A DNA stretch of 64,000 nt from Amylostereum areolatum (GCA_012932865.1 SAXG01000034.1:372001-436000), one strand, 5' to 3'. Shown: positions 35,560 through 47,450, counted from the first letter of the stretch. Numbers and translations: made by a program. Notes: generated by a model not told the origin, from the letters alone.

Positions 35560-36850
35560 TCGGCATGGTCAGTGCGAGTGTCAATTGGTATGCAACTTAC
35601 TCAGCGATTAGTGGCATAAGAAGACGCGTTCGTTGGGCGCAATGTGTGAGATACTTACCCACCACCCAATCCTGAGTCCTGACGGGGTGCGTGGAATCAA
35701 TACTGATACTTTATCCAGCGCTTTCCGATCTTCGGGGTGAGAGTATTGATGCGAAAGATTGCGGTAGCCGGTGCTGGGCATAAATACTGCCGTCGAGGGA
35801 AGGAAGACCCCCTGTCTCAATTGCGGCAACCTCTTCTTCACCGTTCGATCTGTGTCAACTACGCGGACCATCCATAGTTAGAAAACATGTTCTGCGCCCT
35901 GCTCGGCTTCCGTTCTTCTTGAATTGCATCCTGTGCGATCACCCGCTGCTCGCAACAACGCCGTGCCGCCATTCCCACGACGGAACTCGGCGGAGAGTAG
36001 CAAAGGCGGAGAAGAAGCGCGAAGGACGACTGCATCCGGAGGGTTGAGAAGCGGAATGAGTAGATGGATAACGACGCACTCCGATATGCACGACGTCGAT
36101 CTGCGTCGACTATACGCGCGGCGGGCGGGGTTGACAAAGTCTAGGATGGCGCGAACAGATGAGAAACGAGGCCAGCGAGCTCGGCGGGGGTACATAGGGC
36201 GATGAAGAATGTTGCGGGAGACGGGTTAGGAGAGAGGCGGAGAAATGTGGAGTCTGATAAACGCACGGATGTGAACCATCCCAGAAAAAGACCAGTGACG
36301 CGTCCAGTCCGTGTGTACTCAGTACTCAGAAGTGGGGGGCCTGTGGCATCGAGCGTCAAGGTCCAGAGTGGCCCAGAGTTTATAGGGACACGGTTCCGTG
36401 TCATGAGGCTCACCTAGTGTGAGATCTATGCGTTCGGGACAAAATCGAGAGGTGCGCGATCGAGTTGGAGAAAGAACTTATGGTCGTTAGATGATAGGTG
36501 AACAAGCCCAAAGCACCTCGATCAGCACCAAAAACAGTATATAACAAGACTCGACGTGCCGGGTGAGGTTCTGATTCGACGTTAACGTTTGGGCAGCACG
36601 GGCGGAGTAGTCGTAACTCGTTACGTCGTCATGAAAATGATGACTTCGGTGTTCACGTTGGGCTATCGGCCATTGACAAACGGAAGGCAGGGAGTATCCA
36701 AGAGCGAGAGTGTGGTGATAGGTATGGCCCGAGCAGTCCCTAGTTTTATTATAGTTCGAGAGGATGGGGGTTGACGAGCGCTGTCGACTTGTGAGAGTAA
36801 AAATGAACCGAGCGGCGCGTACCGGCCGTTGCCGAACACGAGGCTCCCGC
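35560..36850. repeat. Duplicated upstream block, copy 3
   Basis: It aligns by landmarks with 25560-26720: a TTGGGCGCAATG edge, minus-strand hydrophobic frame (SSFALLLRLCYSPPSSVV), AACGCACGGATG at about 36260, GATGACTTCGGTGTT near 36640 and GTACCGGCCGTTGCCGAACAC near 36817. Boundaries approximate. Confidence 0.45.
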
Positions 36851-37175
36851 TCATCCACGCATTTCCCGAGCCCTTCCAACGCCCTTCGGCCCCTTCCAGC
36901 CTTCCACACGCCACGTTTGGTACTTGGACCCACTTTGCCAGCCGGCGGCGTGACGTGCACCGAACACAGATCTCTGAAAATCGAATCGCGCATCGGCGCA
37001 CACGCGCACACCGTACCGATTCCGTTCACCGCACTGAATTCGCATCGACGAACTCAATATAGATTGTAAGTTCTCTTACCAAGAGTGAAGATATAAGCAT
37101 ACAGGGACAGCCGAGAACTCTGCGTGTACAAACAGCGTGAAGAGATACATCCAGAAGCGTGCGTGGTCGGACGGA

Positions 37176-38732
37176 CTATGACCGTCCGCTCTTCTCGTCC
37201 AGCTTGATCCCAGCGTGTTCGTTGACTTCCTCCGAGAGCGAGTCCAGACTCTCCTTGGCCACAACGACGATCTCCGTACCGGATGAGAGCTGCGCGCCGG
37301 GGATGGTGAGACGTATGGAATGCTGCTGGTCCATACCGTCGGTGCGAACGGTTGCTTGCGGGACGCGAGTCGGGAAGGGGGTGGTGATTGAGGCTCCTGG
37401 TCGCATGTTCGAGAGCGCATTTTCGAACTGCGACTGCTTGAGCTCGACGATGACGATGACGAGGGTGAAGTATATTCCCTAGAGGTATTGAGCAAACGGA
37501 ATTCCGACGACGCTACAAAGCTCGCTCACCGGTATCTGATTCAAACCAAAGATGAAAACCGACGCAGCCGTCATAACTGCATCGGAAGTTGTGGGCACCG
37601 TTTGCAAGACGCCAAACACAATCTGAAACGAGAACAAAATGTAAGTTGGCTATGTCATGCCGACATGTAAGCGAATCCAACCCAAAACACTGCATACAGA
37701 ACGCCCGATTCCACGAGTAATAAGCACCCAGCCTCTACGGCAGATTTTCCGGTACGACTGTGGAGGTAGAGCCGGACATTACGCCTGTGCTTCCTGTGGG
37801 ATGGTGATTAGCTACTCTTCGCGAAGGGGAGATGGAAAGGTCAACCAACCATGTTTTATAGGCGATCATGGCTGTTGCCCATATATTGACTGTAATTGTC
37901 ACTGAATATGTCACGGCCATCAGGTCGACATTTCCCGAACTCGACCCCAGCGGTTGGAACGACGCCGGCGTGTCCGGCCCAAGGTAGTCCACCGCGGACT
38001 GAATCAAGTACACCACCCACGTGCCTGTATGTATACACATCTCAAAGATGATGTGATGAGGAAAAGAGCAGAGTAAGATAAGGACCCACATATCTGGACA
38101 AGGATAAGGATGGCAGAGCATATGCACATGCCTTTATGCATGCCCCATATAACACAAGCTCTCCAGAGTGCAACGGAGTCACTCATGACGAACTGTAGAC
38201 GAGAAGGTTGTTCAATAAGCTTCTCCTTCGTTTCTCTTGCACAAAATGAGGAACCTACAATGACAGCAAAGAGGACGTCCTCCGCGAAGTCGGTATTAGG
38301 ATTTGAACCAGGAGCAATGCTATCGCCAGTAGCAAGGTCTGCCGGAATCATGACGCTCATGTCATACCACATGGCGTATACGTCAAACGACCACAGCGCA
38401 GCGGACAGTGCATACATCGTCAGCGTCACAATGACCAACAGGCGTCGAGGCCGAGAGCGCAGTTCCTTTGAGCTGGTGTTATGCATCTCTCAGTGGAGAC
38501 TTAAACCGCGTAGACACATCGACCCTACCTGATCGCGTAGGTTGACACGATAACAAGGAGGGTAAGGATCCCTGTGGTTACAGTTAGGTCAGTCGCCGGT
38601 TCCACACGAGAAGATAAGTGCCTCACCAAACAGGAAGGTTTCAAAGAGCAAAGGAAATATGACCTGCTTCTTTGTGTAGGCCAGGTCACTGAGCGCCAAG
38701 GATACTCGTTTGGGGCCAAGACAGTCGGGCAT
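37176..38732 (-). CDS. Seven-helix membrane protein, tandem copy D
   Basis: Eight exons on the minus strand: 38627-38732, 38529-38571, 38259-38472, 38090-38192, 37850-38024, 37682-37793, 37530-37622, 37176-37478; 382 residues. Signatures: MSDSVALWRACVIW, NIWATAMIAYKTW, HRRNVRLYLHSRTGKSAVEA, LNQIPGIYFTLVIVIV. The N-terminus MPDCLGPKRVSLALSDLAY is close to B. Exon 3 is two codons shorter than in A and B, and the intron-4 donor is GTGGGT instead of GTGCGT. In this copy only the acceptor CACCAG before CTCAAAGG keeps the frame, which fixed the exon-3 start for the whole family. Function unknown; last of the array, with no intact centrin or small-gene fragment beside it. Confidence 0.83.
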
Positions 38733-38766
38733 GGTGGGTTATGCTCCCCCTATGCGGGAACTTGAG

Positions 38767-38775
38767 CTTTATATG
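38767..38775 (-). promoter_or_regulatory. TATA box of copy D
   Basis: CATATAAAG about 40 bp upstream of the ATG; same position as in the other three copies. Confidence 0.55.
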
Positions 38776-38849
38776 TATTGAAGAACGTGGAATATATGCG
38801 CCGCGAGCATCAGGATGCTGCCTATGAATGAACACCATCACGGCCACGG

Positions 38850-39950
38850 AAAGCGACTAAAATACCCACTAAGTCAGTTGACACAAATCGATTCCTTCAA
38901 TACGTCGAAGGCGACGACGAAATCAGAAACTTGTTTGGATACAAACCAACCTTTCCGAGTCCGCCCCGCACGAAAGGTCGAAAGGTCGAATCACGTATTC
39001 TTGCTTCGTGAGCACAGTGGTGTGAACGAGTTCATTAGGATCTAGTAGAGATACACTGATGTATCGTCTAATACTACTTACAAGTAGACATCACCTCGAA
39101 TGTGCAACCGTGTGAATGGTCGCGAGGCCAGGTCGAAGGTGCTGCAGCCTACGCCACTATCATCAGTTCCGCTAGCACGACGAGGAAGATAACAACAGGG
39201 AGACGACGAACATCATTTCTTTGCTCTTAGCTTCATCCATTCGATTCAATTCTAACGGCCATCTAACGGCCACTGGACACCGCAGCCCCGCGGCTGTCGG
39301 AGGAAGATCAAGGTAGATGGTAGGTGGACTTCTGCAAGCACTGGTCAGACGTTTACCCAGGCGTGAAACAGGGAGAAATCGCTACCGTCGTTACAAGTTT
39401 CAACCATGCCTGGGGCCCTGATTCCGCACCCCCCGCTCGCTTCTTGCACAACGGTTTCCATCAGATAGGCGCAATAGAGGCGGGACGGATTCCAATATAC
39501 TTGGACAGGCCCGAGGAGAGAGACGGACGGAACGGGGGGTCCGCTGCATTGAACTGGATGGATGATGTACACTAGGACGCGGCGCGCGGGCATTTGAGCG
39601 TAATTGAGGACTCCAATGAGTTGGTGGACGTTGTAAACGAGTGGGAAGGGGCTTTTCGAGGGTGTAGAGAGTTGAGGAAAAGTCCAGGAGAACCTGGGAG
39701 TCGATTTGTGAGACATACGAATGGGAGGAAAAGATAACGCACGGATGCGGGCCAGAATCAAAGTTCGCCGCCGGAAGCAACCTTAGTAGCGTATCCAATC
39801 AATGGCAGAGGGGTCGAGCAGAGTCCATAAAAATAAAAACACGGTTTTGTGTGGCGAGGGGTTGCATAAATAAGTACACCACTGAGAGGTGTGCCGAAGC
39901 GAGGGGTCAAGCAGGAACTAGCGGTCATTGGTATACGGGTCCAGGGCTTC
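38850..39950. repeat. Duplicated upstream block, copy 4
   Basis: It carries AACGCACGGATG at 39736 and, on the minus strand, the same splice-donor-like context (CGCATCC|GTGCGTTAT). The remainder is more diverged than copies 1-3. No intact gene. Confidence 0.35.
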
Positions 39951-41219
39951 CGTAAGGAAGCTTTACATGTCCTACATATCCTGCATGGGTAACATCAACA
40001 ATGCTGCCACCGCAAGGCGAACTAACCCTGGATAAAAGACGAACCAGACATTGTTATCCTCGTCGTCCCAGCTACGTTTTCACACGCGGCGCCTTGGATT
40101 CCGGTTTTGATAGCAGCTTGAGACGAGCCCCCCGCGACGCGGTCTTCAGCATTTACTCCCCTTGCGAGGCTAACGGCGAGTGCGGCCTTCCTCCTGGGGT
40201 GGATGTATGCTCTTCTTCACGACGATGGCCACCGTCCAGAATCAGTCAAGCAGCCTTGCTACCGAGACCATTCGTTCCAGTCTCATTCGAGACGGAGTAG
40301 AGTGGGGAGGATGGAAAGGAGGGATCTGAAAGAACTTGAGTCAGACGTATGGATGGGCAGAAACCAACGGGATAGGCCACCTTTTCAACCCCATCATCTA
40401 TCAGTCAAGGCCTTTCTTAGCACCGCACTCCCGCTTCGCTTCTCGCGCGATACCCTCCAGCCCGCAACGCGACAGCCAACCATCCACGCGATAGGAATCA
40501 ACAGCGACACTAACACGAGCACGGGAGCGACCGACACTGGAATAACGCCAAGATAGAGAGGCTCTAAGATCAGAACGAATGGAACAGGCGGGTTTTTGAC
40601 GTCGCGTTGTGCCGGGGGTGAAGGGGGGGGGGGGCACGCCGGTATGCTCAACGTGTATGCGCGCGTATCGTTGACGCGTCTTCGGAGGGGTGGACGACGG
40701 CGTGAAGGAGTAGGAAAAGAGAGAGGCTAGCTCGGAGGGGGGTACAGAGAGCTATTGAGAAATCCGCGGGAGACTGAAACGAGGTGTATTAGATGTATGC
40801 GTGAAAGGAACGGGGAGGGTAAACTTGGGGTAAACGCACGGATGCAGGCCAGGATAGTCGCAGCGTTGAACGGTCGTAGCGCGTCCAACTAATGTCTTCC
40901 GAAGTCAAGGGTGGTCCAAAGTTCATGTGGACACGGCGTCGAGACGTTGGATTCGCATACGCGGTCGAGAGGAGTATTGAAGGACGCCGGGTCAAGAAGG
41001 AACTGGTGTTCGTTAGATGACGCGCGGTCAGACCCAGAAGGCGCCGTCAAGACATGCACGAAAGCCATGTGTACGAGCTTAAGAACACAGCATGATGTGA
41101 TATGGGAGTTCAACTGAGGAGAGTCAAGGTTAAAGGATGGGCTTGCGGTAAAGTTGATGACCTCGAGGACGAGCGGGGTAACGTCGTAGCGAAAAGTGAC
41201 AGAATTAGTGTTGGGGGAA
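39951..41219. repeat. Duplicated upstream block, copy 5, with a hydrophobic minus-strand frame
   Basis: AACGCACGGATG recurs at 40832, and the minus-strand frame at 40394-40651 contains a clear membrane-type stretch (VAPVLVLVSLLIPIAW) followed by basic residues. By position this equals the hydrophobic frames of copies 1 and 3. There is no seven-helix gene downstream here, so the block can occur alone. Confidence 0.35.
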
Positions 41220-41223
41220 GATA

Positions 41224-41549
41224 CACCACCAGGCGATCCCTCAGCTTCATTCCGATATCACGCCCCTGAGTTTGAAGTTGGTGTGCCGATGGATGGAATC
41301 CAAAAATGTCAAGCGGATATCACGCTCAACGAATTCCCTTGGGCCCGAAGCTGAGGTTCTTTGGATTCAATCCAATAATCTTACTACACCACCAGCAGAT
41401 CCTTCAGCTTCATTCCGATATCATGCCCCTGAGTGTGATGCTAGCGTGACACCGGATGGAATCCAAAAATGTCATGCTGATATCAGACTCAACGGGCTCC
41501 CTTGGGTCGGAAGCTGAGTTCCTTCGGATTCAATCCAATTATCTTACTA
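41224..41549 (+). repeat. Tandem pair of a 163-bp repeat
   Basis: Two adjacent copies start at CACCACCAG (41224 and 41387) and share GGATGGAATCCAAAAATGTC (41291 and 41454), a period of exactly 163 bp. Sequence is AT-richer than the surroundings; no coding potential. Confidence 0.8.
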
Positions 41550-41550
41550 A

Positions 41551-42576
41551 GCTCGTCAAGGAGCAATCGGCGGGATGCTGGCTCAAATCATGCTTATCGC
41601 AATCTTATCATCCCAATGTGGAAGCAAACAAAGCATCGTAATATATATATCATTCCGAGAACTACCATACAAAGTACATGGGGGGTGTTACAGGATGTCT
41701 ACGGGTCCAAAAGGAGGAATGAAAAATGAATTAGAGTGTGTTACCTGGCATGCCAGCAAAACGGGATTGAGATAACCTAGCAAGTGCCAGCGAGCAAAAA
41801 CCAGAGACCCAGGGGGACCGAGAGCGAGGAGCGAGACGACAACCACAGGCCAAGACTGCAAGCAAAGACCGAGACCGCGAGTAGAGACCAAGAACACGAG
41901 GAAAGACCGAGAGCAAAGCCCATAAGTGCGAAAGAGCCCTCGGCAACAAGAGATCCCCAGGGGTACTAGTAGGGCCTATGCATGAGTGGCGTGGTGAGAC
42001 AGACGAGCAGGAAGTGAGAGATACTAACACGCACCCAGGCTGTTGTCTCAATGCTACTCATGCTCATGAGAGAGCGGGCTGGAGACCTCGACATTGATGT
42101 GAGCGAAGGGGAAAGGGTGGGGTGGTCAAAGCCCACTCTTTGAGGAGATTCCGATATGTGATTCCGGTCTCGAAATCAGCTATACCGGGGTCTCCAGTGG
42201 TAGATGAGATGCTGTGGCCAGGTGGAGGGAGTTGACGTTGAGCGGTGGAGGTGGTGAGAGGAAACAAGAACGACACCGCGCGACGACGAAAATTGACATT
42301 GCTTACATAATCGACTTCAGACTCATCGCGCGGGGACTCCGTTCTTTCCACTTCTTACAAATGCCAGTGAAATGGGCTTGAAACCGACGGACCAGCTTGT
42401 GCTCACGCTGACTTTGGCGTGGAATTGGCTTACACTGACGGAAAAGCGGGATGGAACTCGAATCAGGGGTTTAGATTCAAGCTGACGTGAAGCCAGCGTG
42501 AACCTCCGGTCACGCCATTCGACTCACCCCAACTGGCCATCATAGATTGATGCTGAGGCAACTGCTGGTGGTGTAA
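41551..42576 (+). repeat. About 1-kb tandem repeat, unit 1
   Basis: It starts GCTCGTCAAGGAGCAATCGG and ends with TGCTGAGGCAACTGCTGGTG plus GTGTAA. Order of landmarks inside: a short segment ending in GTTAC-CTGGCATGCCAGCAAA, a GAGACCGCGAG-type purine block, a GTGGTGAGAGGAAACAAG segment, then a GCGTGAAC..CACGCCAT segment. Unit 2 has the same order. The open frames in it (both strands) are simple-sequence products. Confidence 0.7.
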
Positions 42577-43548
42577 GCTCATCAAGAATCGCTCGGCGGG
42601 TTGCTGGCTTAAATCGTGCTTATTGCGATCTTATCCTGATGTAGAAGGAAGAAAATCATGATATTTTCATTTGATAACTACAGAGTATATGGGGGCTGCT
42701 ACGGGATATATGGAGAGGGATGACAGGTGAGAGAGGGTTACCTGGGATGCCAACAAAGCAGGTGGACCAGACGGAGACCGAGATAAGACCAGGGAACCCA
42801 GTGAGCCAGGGGACAGAGAGCCAGGACCAGAGAGGAGCGCGAGCGGGACCAAGATCGCGAGCGAGGACCAAGACCGCAAGCAAAAATCGAGAGACCGAGA
42901 GTAAAGTTCAAGACCACGAGCAAAGTTCAAGACCAGGAGTAAAGTTCAAGGCCGCGAGCGAAGGTGAGGACGACTGCCAGCGACAACAAGAGGGGCGCCG
43001 GAGCATGTGCAAATCCTGAATGCTGTCGCGAGGGCAGGTGGGCGGTAAGTGAATAGAACACGCACCATGGTCCAGACTCTGGATGATGCCCACATGAGAG
43101 TGTCGAAGGGAGAGTCCATACCCAACCCTTCGTACATCCACGGAAACCCTGACGCGCCGTCCAAATCTCGGTACGTCGGAGTCGCCCATTACAGATGAGG
43201 GGTTATGGCCAGGTGAAGGACGGGGAGAAGAGAAGGACGTGGTGAGAGGAAACAAGGAGTCGAGGATGACTTGGCGCGACGACGAAAATGAATACTGCTT
43301 ACATAACCCGCGCTCGTCGCCGTCCATCGAGGACTCTGTGGGGATTGAAACTGAGAGGACAACCTGTACTCACGCTGACTTGGGCGCGAAGCCGACTTTC
43401 TCGCAACGGATAATCGGAATGGCGCCGAGATTGAGGGGGTTGGATTGAAGCTGACACGATGCTAGCGTGAACCCTTGGTCACGCCATCAGACTCATCCGA
43501 ATGGCCCCGCATAGAGTCATGCTGAGGCAACTGCTGGTGGTGTAAGAT
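42577..43548 (+). repeat. About 1-kb tandem repeat, unit 2
   Basis: Second unit, starting GCTCATCAAGAATCGCTCGG and ending in the same TGCTGAGGCAACTGCTGGTG word 969 bp after that of unit 1. Similarity is moderate, with indels in the purine-rich block. Confidence 0.7.
42903..42959 (+). repeat. Three copies of a 19-bp repeat
   Basis: AAAGTTCAAGACCACGAGC, with one to three changes in later copies, starts at 42903, 42922 and 42941 inside the 1-kb repeat. Confidence 0.8.
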
Positions 43549-43820
43549 AGCGCATTAGTAAGTAGACGCACGGTTCGCGGTCCGCGGGCCGCGATCTTTC
43601 AGTTGTCCCACCCTCTGCCAGTGGAAGGCGGGAACGAAACACGAACACATACATTGTAGATTATCAGAGGAGCACAGGTTTGACCCAGGAATATGTACAG
43701 GTACAAATACGTACTACACGTAGCGAGGCATAAATATGAAACCAAGGAGCGACATTCAGACCAGAACGGAGGCTTCTTGCAGTTGCATAAAATGCCCATG
43801 TGGTCAAAATTACCGCAAGG

Positions 43821-46046
43821 TTAGACCTTCGTCTACAAGATCATAGTAAGTATTAGCCACGAGGTTCATTTATGATGGAAAGATGACCGGAAACGTACCT
43901 CGTTGAGGAGACCCTCGGGTTTCGTGGCGCGGCTGCCAGTGGTGTCCCGGTCGCCGGTATAACTATCGGCGTCTTGTGTCCGCGTCTGCGTGACACGAAG
44001 CTGAAGTTCAAGAGATTCTCTGTCGTAAGCAAGGACCACGTCCGAAGGGAAGACCACTCACCGTCTCCATGTCGATTTTGACCACCGCGGGGCCAACGTC
44101 GTCGGTGCTGTAGTTGTTGGCGGTGCCGGTCCTCCGAGTACGCCATATGCTCGAGAACGGGATGGACTGTACACCGGCGCTGGTGGTCTGTCCGAGGGAG
44201 GCATCTCTGACATGGTCGCGAGTGTTCAGACTATATAAACAAATAGTGAGCCAACGGTTAGAAGGCGAAGTTCGCAGGGGCCGTACGTCACGAGCAACGA
44301 GTTGCTGTACACTGGACGAGAGAGTTAGACAACTTAAAAAGAGGACAATCAAGCAAAATCCGCACAGGGGGTGATCATAAAGTTGAAGAATGTATAGTAG
44401 AAGTCGTTGGGCCACGCAGCGTACTGTGGCGAAAGTTGAGAGCGGTTACTTTGGCCTCGCAGCATGCTGAAAACTCACCGCGATGAGGTTTACCAACGTG
44501 GTGATGCTGTCGACGGGACGGAGATTGTCATCTCAGAGCACATGGGCCATAGGAGCAGTCGCTTACCTCGTGAGACCACCTGTCGAAACCGTATATGCTA
44601 TGAGCCGATTGATCATAGTGTCGGTGCTAAAGGGCCAGCGACGAGTCAGGTTCGATATCGCGAAAGAAACAAACCGAGTAAGGATCAACACACCGCTTGA
44701 AGTGGGTTCGGCTGCGCCAAAGATAGTAGACGAGGGAGATGGCAATGAGACAGTCGCAGACCACCGAGATGGCGAATCCACTCTCTGCGGTTCCCTGTTG
44801 GCGTGTACTCAGCAAAATTATATGAGAATAGGAGGTAGATCCACATACACCCAACGCCTGCAGGTTGCTAAATTGCGGGTTTTTCAATCTGTGCGATGGT
44901 TAGACCATGCGTACAGCGGAAGCATCCCTTTAGCGTACGCTTGGATAGGCCACGCTGGGAGATAACAGAGAGAATAAGCGACCACAGTTATGACAATCAA
45001 CGCAAGGATAGGTACCAAAATTCGTCCCTAGCGATTGTAAAAATCAATGTCTGTCGATCTAGCGTTGAGAGCGGCAGTGGCGAACGTACCGATATGCGAG
45101 ACGGCCAAGATAGACTAATGTCACGCGTGAATTATAGTAGAAAGTATACCTGTCGAAGATACTCACCAAGAATCCACAAAGCCACTTGTTACCGCCGCTG
45201 ACTGTAGGACGAGAACAACGTCAGTGATGATCCCGCAGCCGTCTAGAATGCGGGGGACTTACGCCGATACAACCGCCATATGAAGAATCTGCGGGGGATG
45301 GGGTAAGTCGAACGACAGTGCGAGGATTTAGGAGAACCGAACACACGATTCGACGATGAAACCGGAGATCCCCTGCATCCCAAAAAATCAGTGTTCTCGT
45401 CCATCAGAAGGAAGTTTGAGCACTGACATTGAAAAATACGGCAGACTTAACGAACGTTCGTGCTTAGTTAGTTGCGGGAGCAGCGGCGCGGAAGTGGGAC
45501 GTACAATCAAGGACCTATATGTATGTTTTTCATTTAAGTAAAATACGGCACAAGAGACGAGTGGGATACGACGCACCAAACGCCGGCTTGAAGCGCAGCC
45601 GGTTGGGCATACTTGGCGATGAGGTAGTAATATCCAGCGTGGATGAGAAGTGCCTGGTGTACCGAGTCTATGACGCTATTTCGCGATTAGGAAAAACTAG
45701 CGAACATGGGTAAATCGAGAGACGCTTGTCGTATAGCATGAATAGGACCTGTGGCGGACGTGAGGATCGACGATAAAGATCGAGTGAAAAGTACCAACAA
45801 TCATCTTTATGAATCGGCTGTCTTTGCTCGAGTACGACTGGAAGTAAAGGAATGTCTGGACGCAAGTGAGACTGTATAGCCTGTCGACGTCGACAGAATC
45901 CGAGGTAAGAGATCAGCATCCGAGTTCACCCTCGACAATGGCCGGACTGACATCGCTGAGAGAACGATCCCGATGTACGCCACACCGAGGGTCGGACCAA
46001 GATGGAAGACGACTACGGGAGGATGCGGAGGGGGAGGGGTGGCCAT
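43821..46046 (-). CDS. DUF6534-type seven-helix membrane protein, left copy
   Basis: Sixteen exons on the minus strand: 45952-46046, 45795-45880, 45577-45667, 45505-45514 (10 nt), 45347-45372, 45263-45288, 45167-45201, 44906-45027, 44694-44867, 44567-44626, 44479-44506, 44366-44423, 44287-44311, 44062-44230, 43899-44000, 43821-43832; 372 residues. Family landmarks in order: HLGPTLGVAYIGIVLSAML, YSLTCVQTFLYFQSY, DSVHQALLIHAGYYYLI, ESFFIWRLYRLSGGNKWLCG, SLVYYLWRSRTHFKRTDTMI, NRLIAYTVSTGGLTS, NDFYYTFFNFMITPLYSNSL, LVTLNTRDHVRD. Every junction preserves frame. DUF6534 proteins are abundant in Agaricomycetes and have no known function. The last exon (Thr-Lys-Val-stop) is a choice: without that intron the frame ends 14 residues later at 43866. 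A related copy lies inverted at 61973. Confidence 0.8.
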
Positions 46047-46660
46047 GGTACGAACTGGAGTCGGAGACGCTGAGAGAAACGATGAACAACTCGACTGGTC
46101 CCGGAAGCGACGGGCTATTACCCTCAGACTATACGCGCCTAGGCTTTTGACTGCCCGCACGGTGCTACCTTCCGCGTGGAAGCGCTTAGGCAGTTCATCA
46201 GGAGCTGATTGTTTTGCGGAGCTTGGGACAATCCAAGTAGGACACCAAACTGACGGATGCGCATCACTGCACTGTGAGAACGACAAAACTCTGCGAGGTA
46301 ATCAGGCACAGGACCAGCCGCACTCGGAAACTGCCGATGCTCCGATACCGTGGCGCAAGACAATGGACGGCATTGAAAGTTTGAAACGCCCGTCAATTAA
46401 TATCGTCAATTGAGTTTGCAACCGGCAGACGTACCTTGTTCAACTTATCGCTTCTGAATCTGTATTGTAGCGCTCTGGCGTCCGCCCCTCCCGCATCGGA
46501 TCTCATGGAATCCCCACGTTGCAAGCCTTGCATTGCGCCCGCCCAAAGGCGCGTTGTGGGAATATGCCACGATGGGGCAGTGCACGCAGGTTAAGGGAAT
46601 AACGCACCACGGATGGTCAGTGACCATCATTCTTGCTCATTCCTCCTCGTCCTGCCCTCC
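46047..46660. other. Divergent promoter region
   Basis: Shared upstream region of the DUF6534 gene (minus) and the Mpo1-like gene (plus). No clear TATA box recognised. Confidence 0.5.
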
Positions 46661-47450
46661 ATGTCCAAACCAAAGTCTGCCAGCACAGAGAGGTTCAACG
46701 CCGAGCATCAGGTGCGATCTTTGGTCAGGTTTGCTGTTGACGCGATACTGACTTCCATAAAGCTCGTATATTATGGGTCATTCCACTCGCATCCGGTCAA
46801 CGTCGCCATTCACCTAGTCTTCATCCCCATCATATTCTGGTCAGTAAAGTCTGCTTCCAGTCTTCCGCAACTCGTTTGGTGACGTTTGTGTAACAGGTCC
46901 ACGCAAGTTTTACTGGCCAAAATCCCCGTCCCATACAGTCTCCAACTTCCTTCCGAGTTCACGCACATCATCTCCCCGAATGCGGTCTTCATTCCAAATT
47001 GGGCCGCATTTCAAACCTTCACACTTTTCGCCTACTACTTCCTCCTCGAACCCGTTGCAGCAGTGCGCGCTTTACTCCATTTTCTCCGGACTAACACTCT
47101 TCTGAACCACATCATCCCCCCTTTAGCTTCTCTTCGTTCCCGCCTTGGGACTCATTCTGACGACCGCTACCGCCTACGCTGAACATCCGGACACGCTCGG
47201 TTTTGCCTTCATACTGAACATCCTATCCTGGATCGCCCAGTTCATAGGACACGGCGTCGCGGAGAAACGCGCGCCTGCGGTCACCGATAACGTCGCGGCA
47301 GCACTCTTCCTTGCGCCGTTTTTCGTCCACATCGAGATCTTGTTCTTCTTCGGTTACAGGCGCGAGTTATACGAGAAGGTGCAGAAGGGAGTGAAAGCGG
47401 AGCTGAAGAAGATACATACCGGGGCCACAGGGCGTAAGATCGATGACTGA
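46661..47450 (+). CDS. Mpo1-like (YGL010w/DUF962) 2-hydroxy fatty acid dioxygenase
   Basis: Four exons: 46661-46711, 46763-46839, 46897-47062, 47127-47450; 205 residues. Spliced sequence gives FNAEHQLVYYGSFHSHPVNV followed by AIHLVFIPIIFW, the conserved start of the family (one helix after a His-containing H-x-x-x-V pair), then further helices and the diagnostic FIGHGVAEKRAPAVTDN and LAPFFVHIEILFFFGYR. Yeast Mpo1 is an ER-membrane Fe(II)-dependent dioxygenase in alpha-oxidation of 2-hydroxy fatty acids during phytosphingosine breakdown; the conserved histidines (HSH, IH, GHG) are present. The first intron is 51 nt and frame-neutral, so read-through would insert 17 residues; the spliced form matches the family better. 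Confidence 0.88.

Noticed and set aside
41731..42051. Leu/Ser-rich minus-strand frame
   Set aside because: Product of the purine-rich repeat block in the 1-kb tandem repeat; unit 2 does not keep the frame.
39000..43800. Search for a complete transposable element in the repeat region
   Set aside because: No transposase, reverse transcriptase, long terminal repeats or terminal inverted repeats could be recognised.
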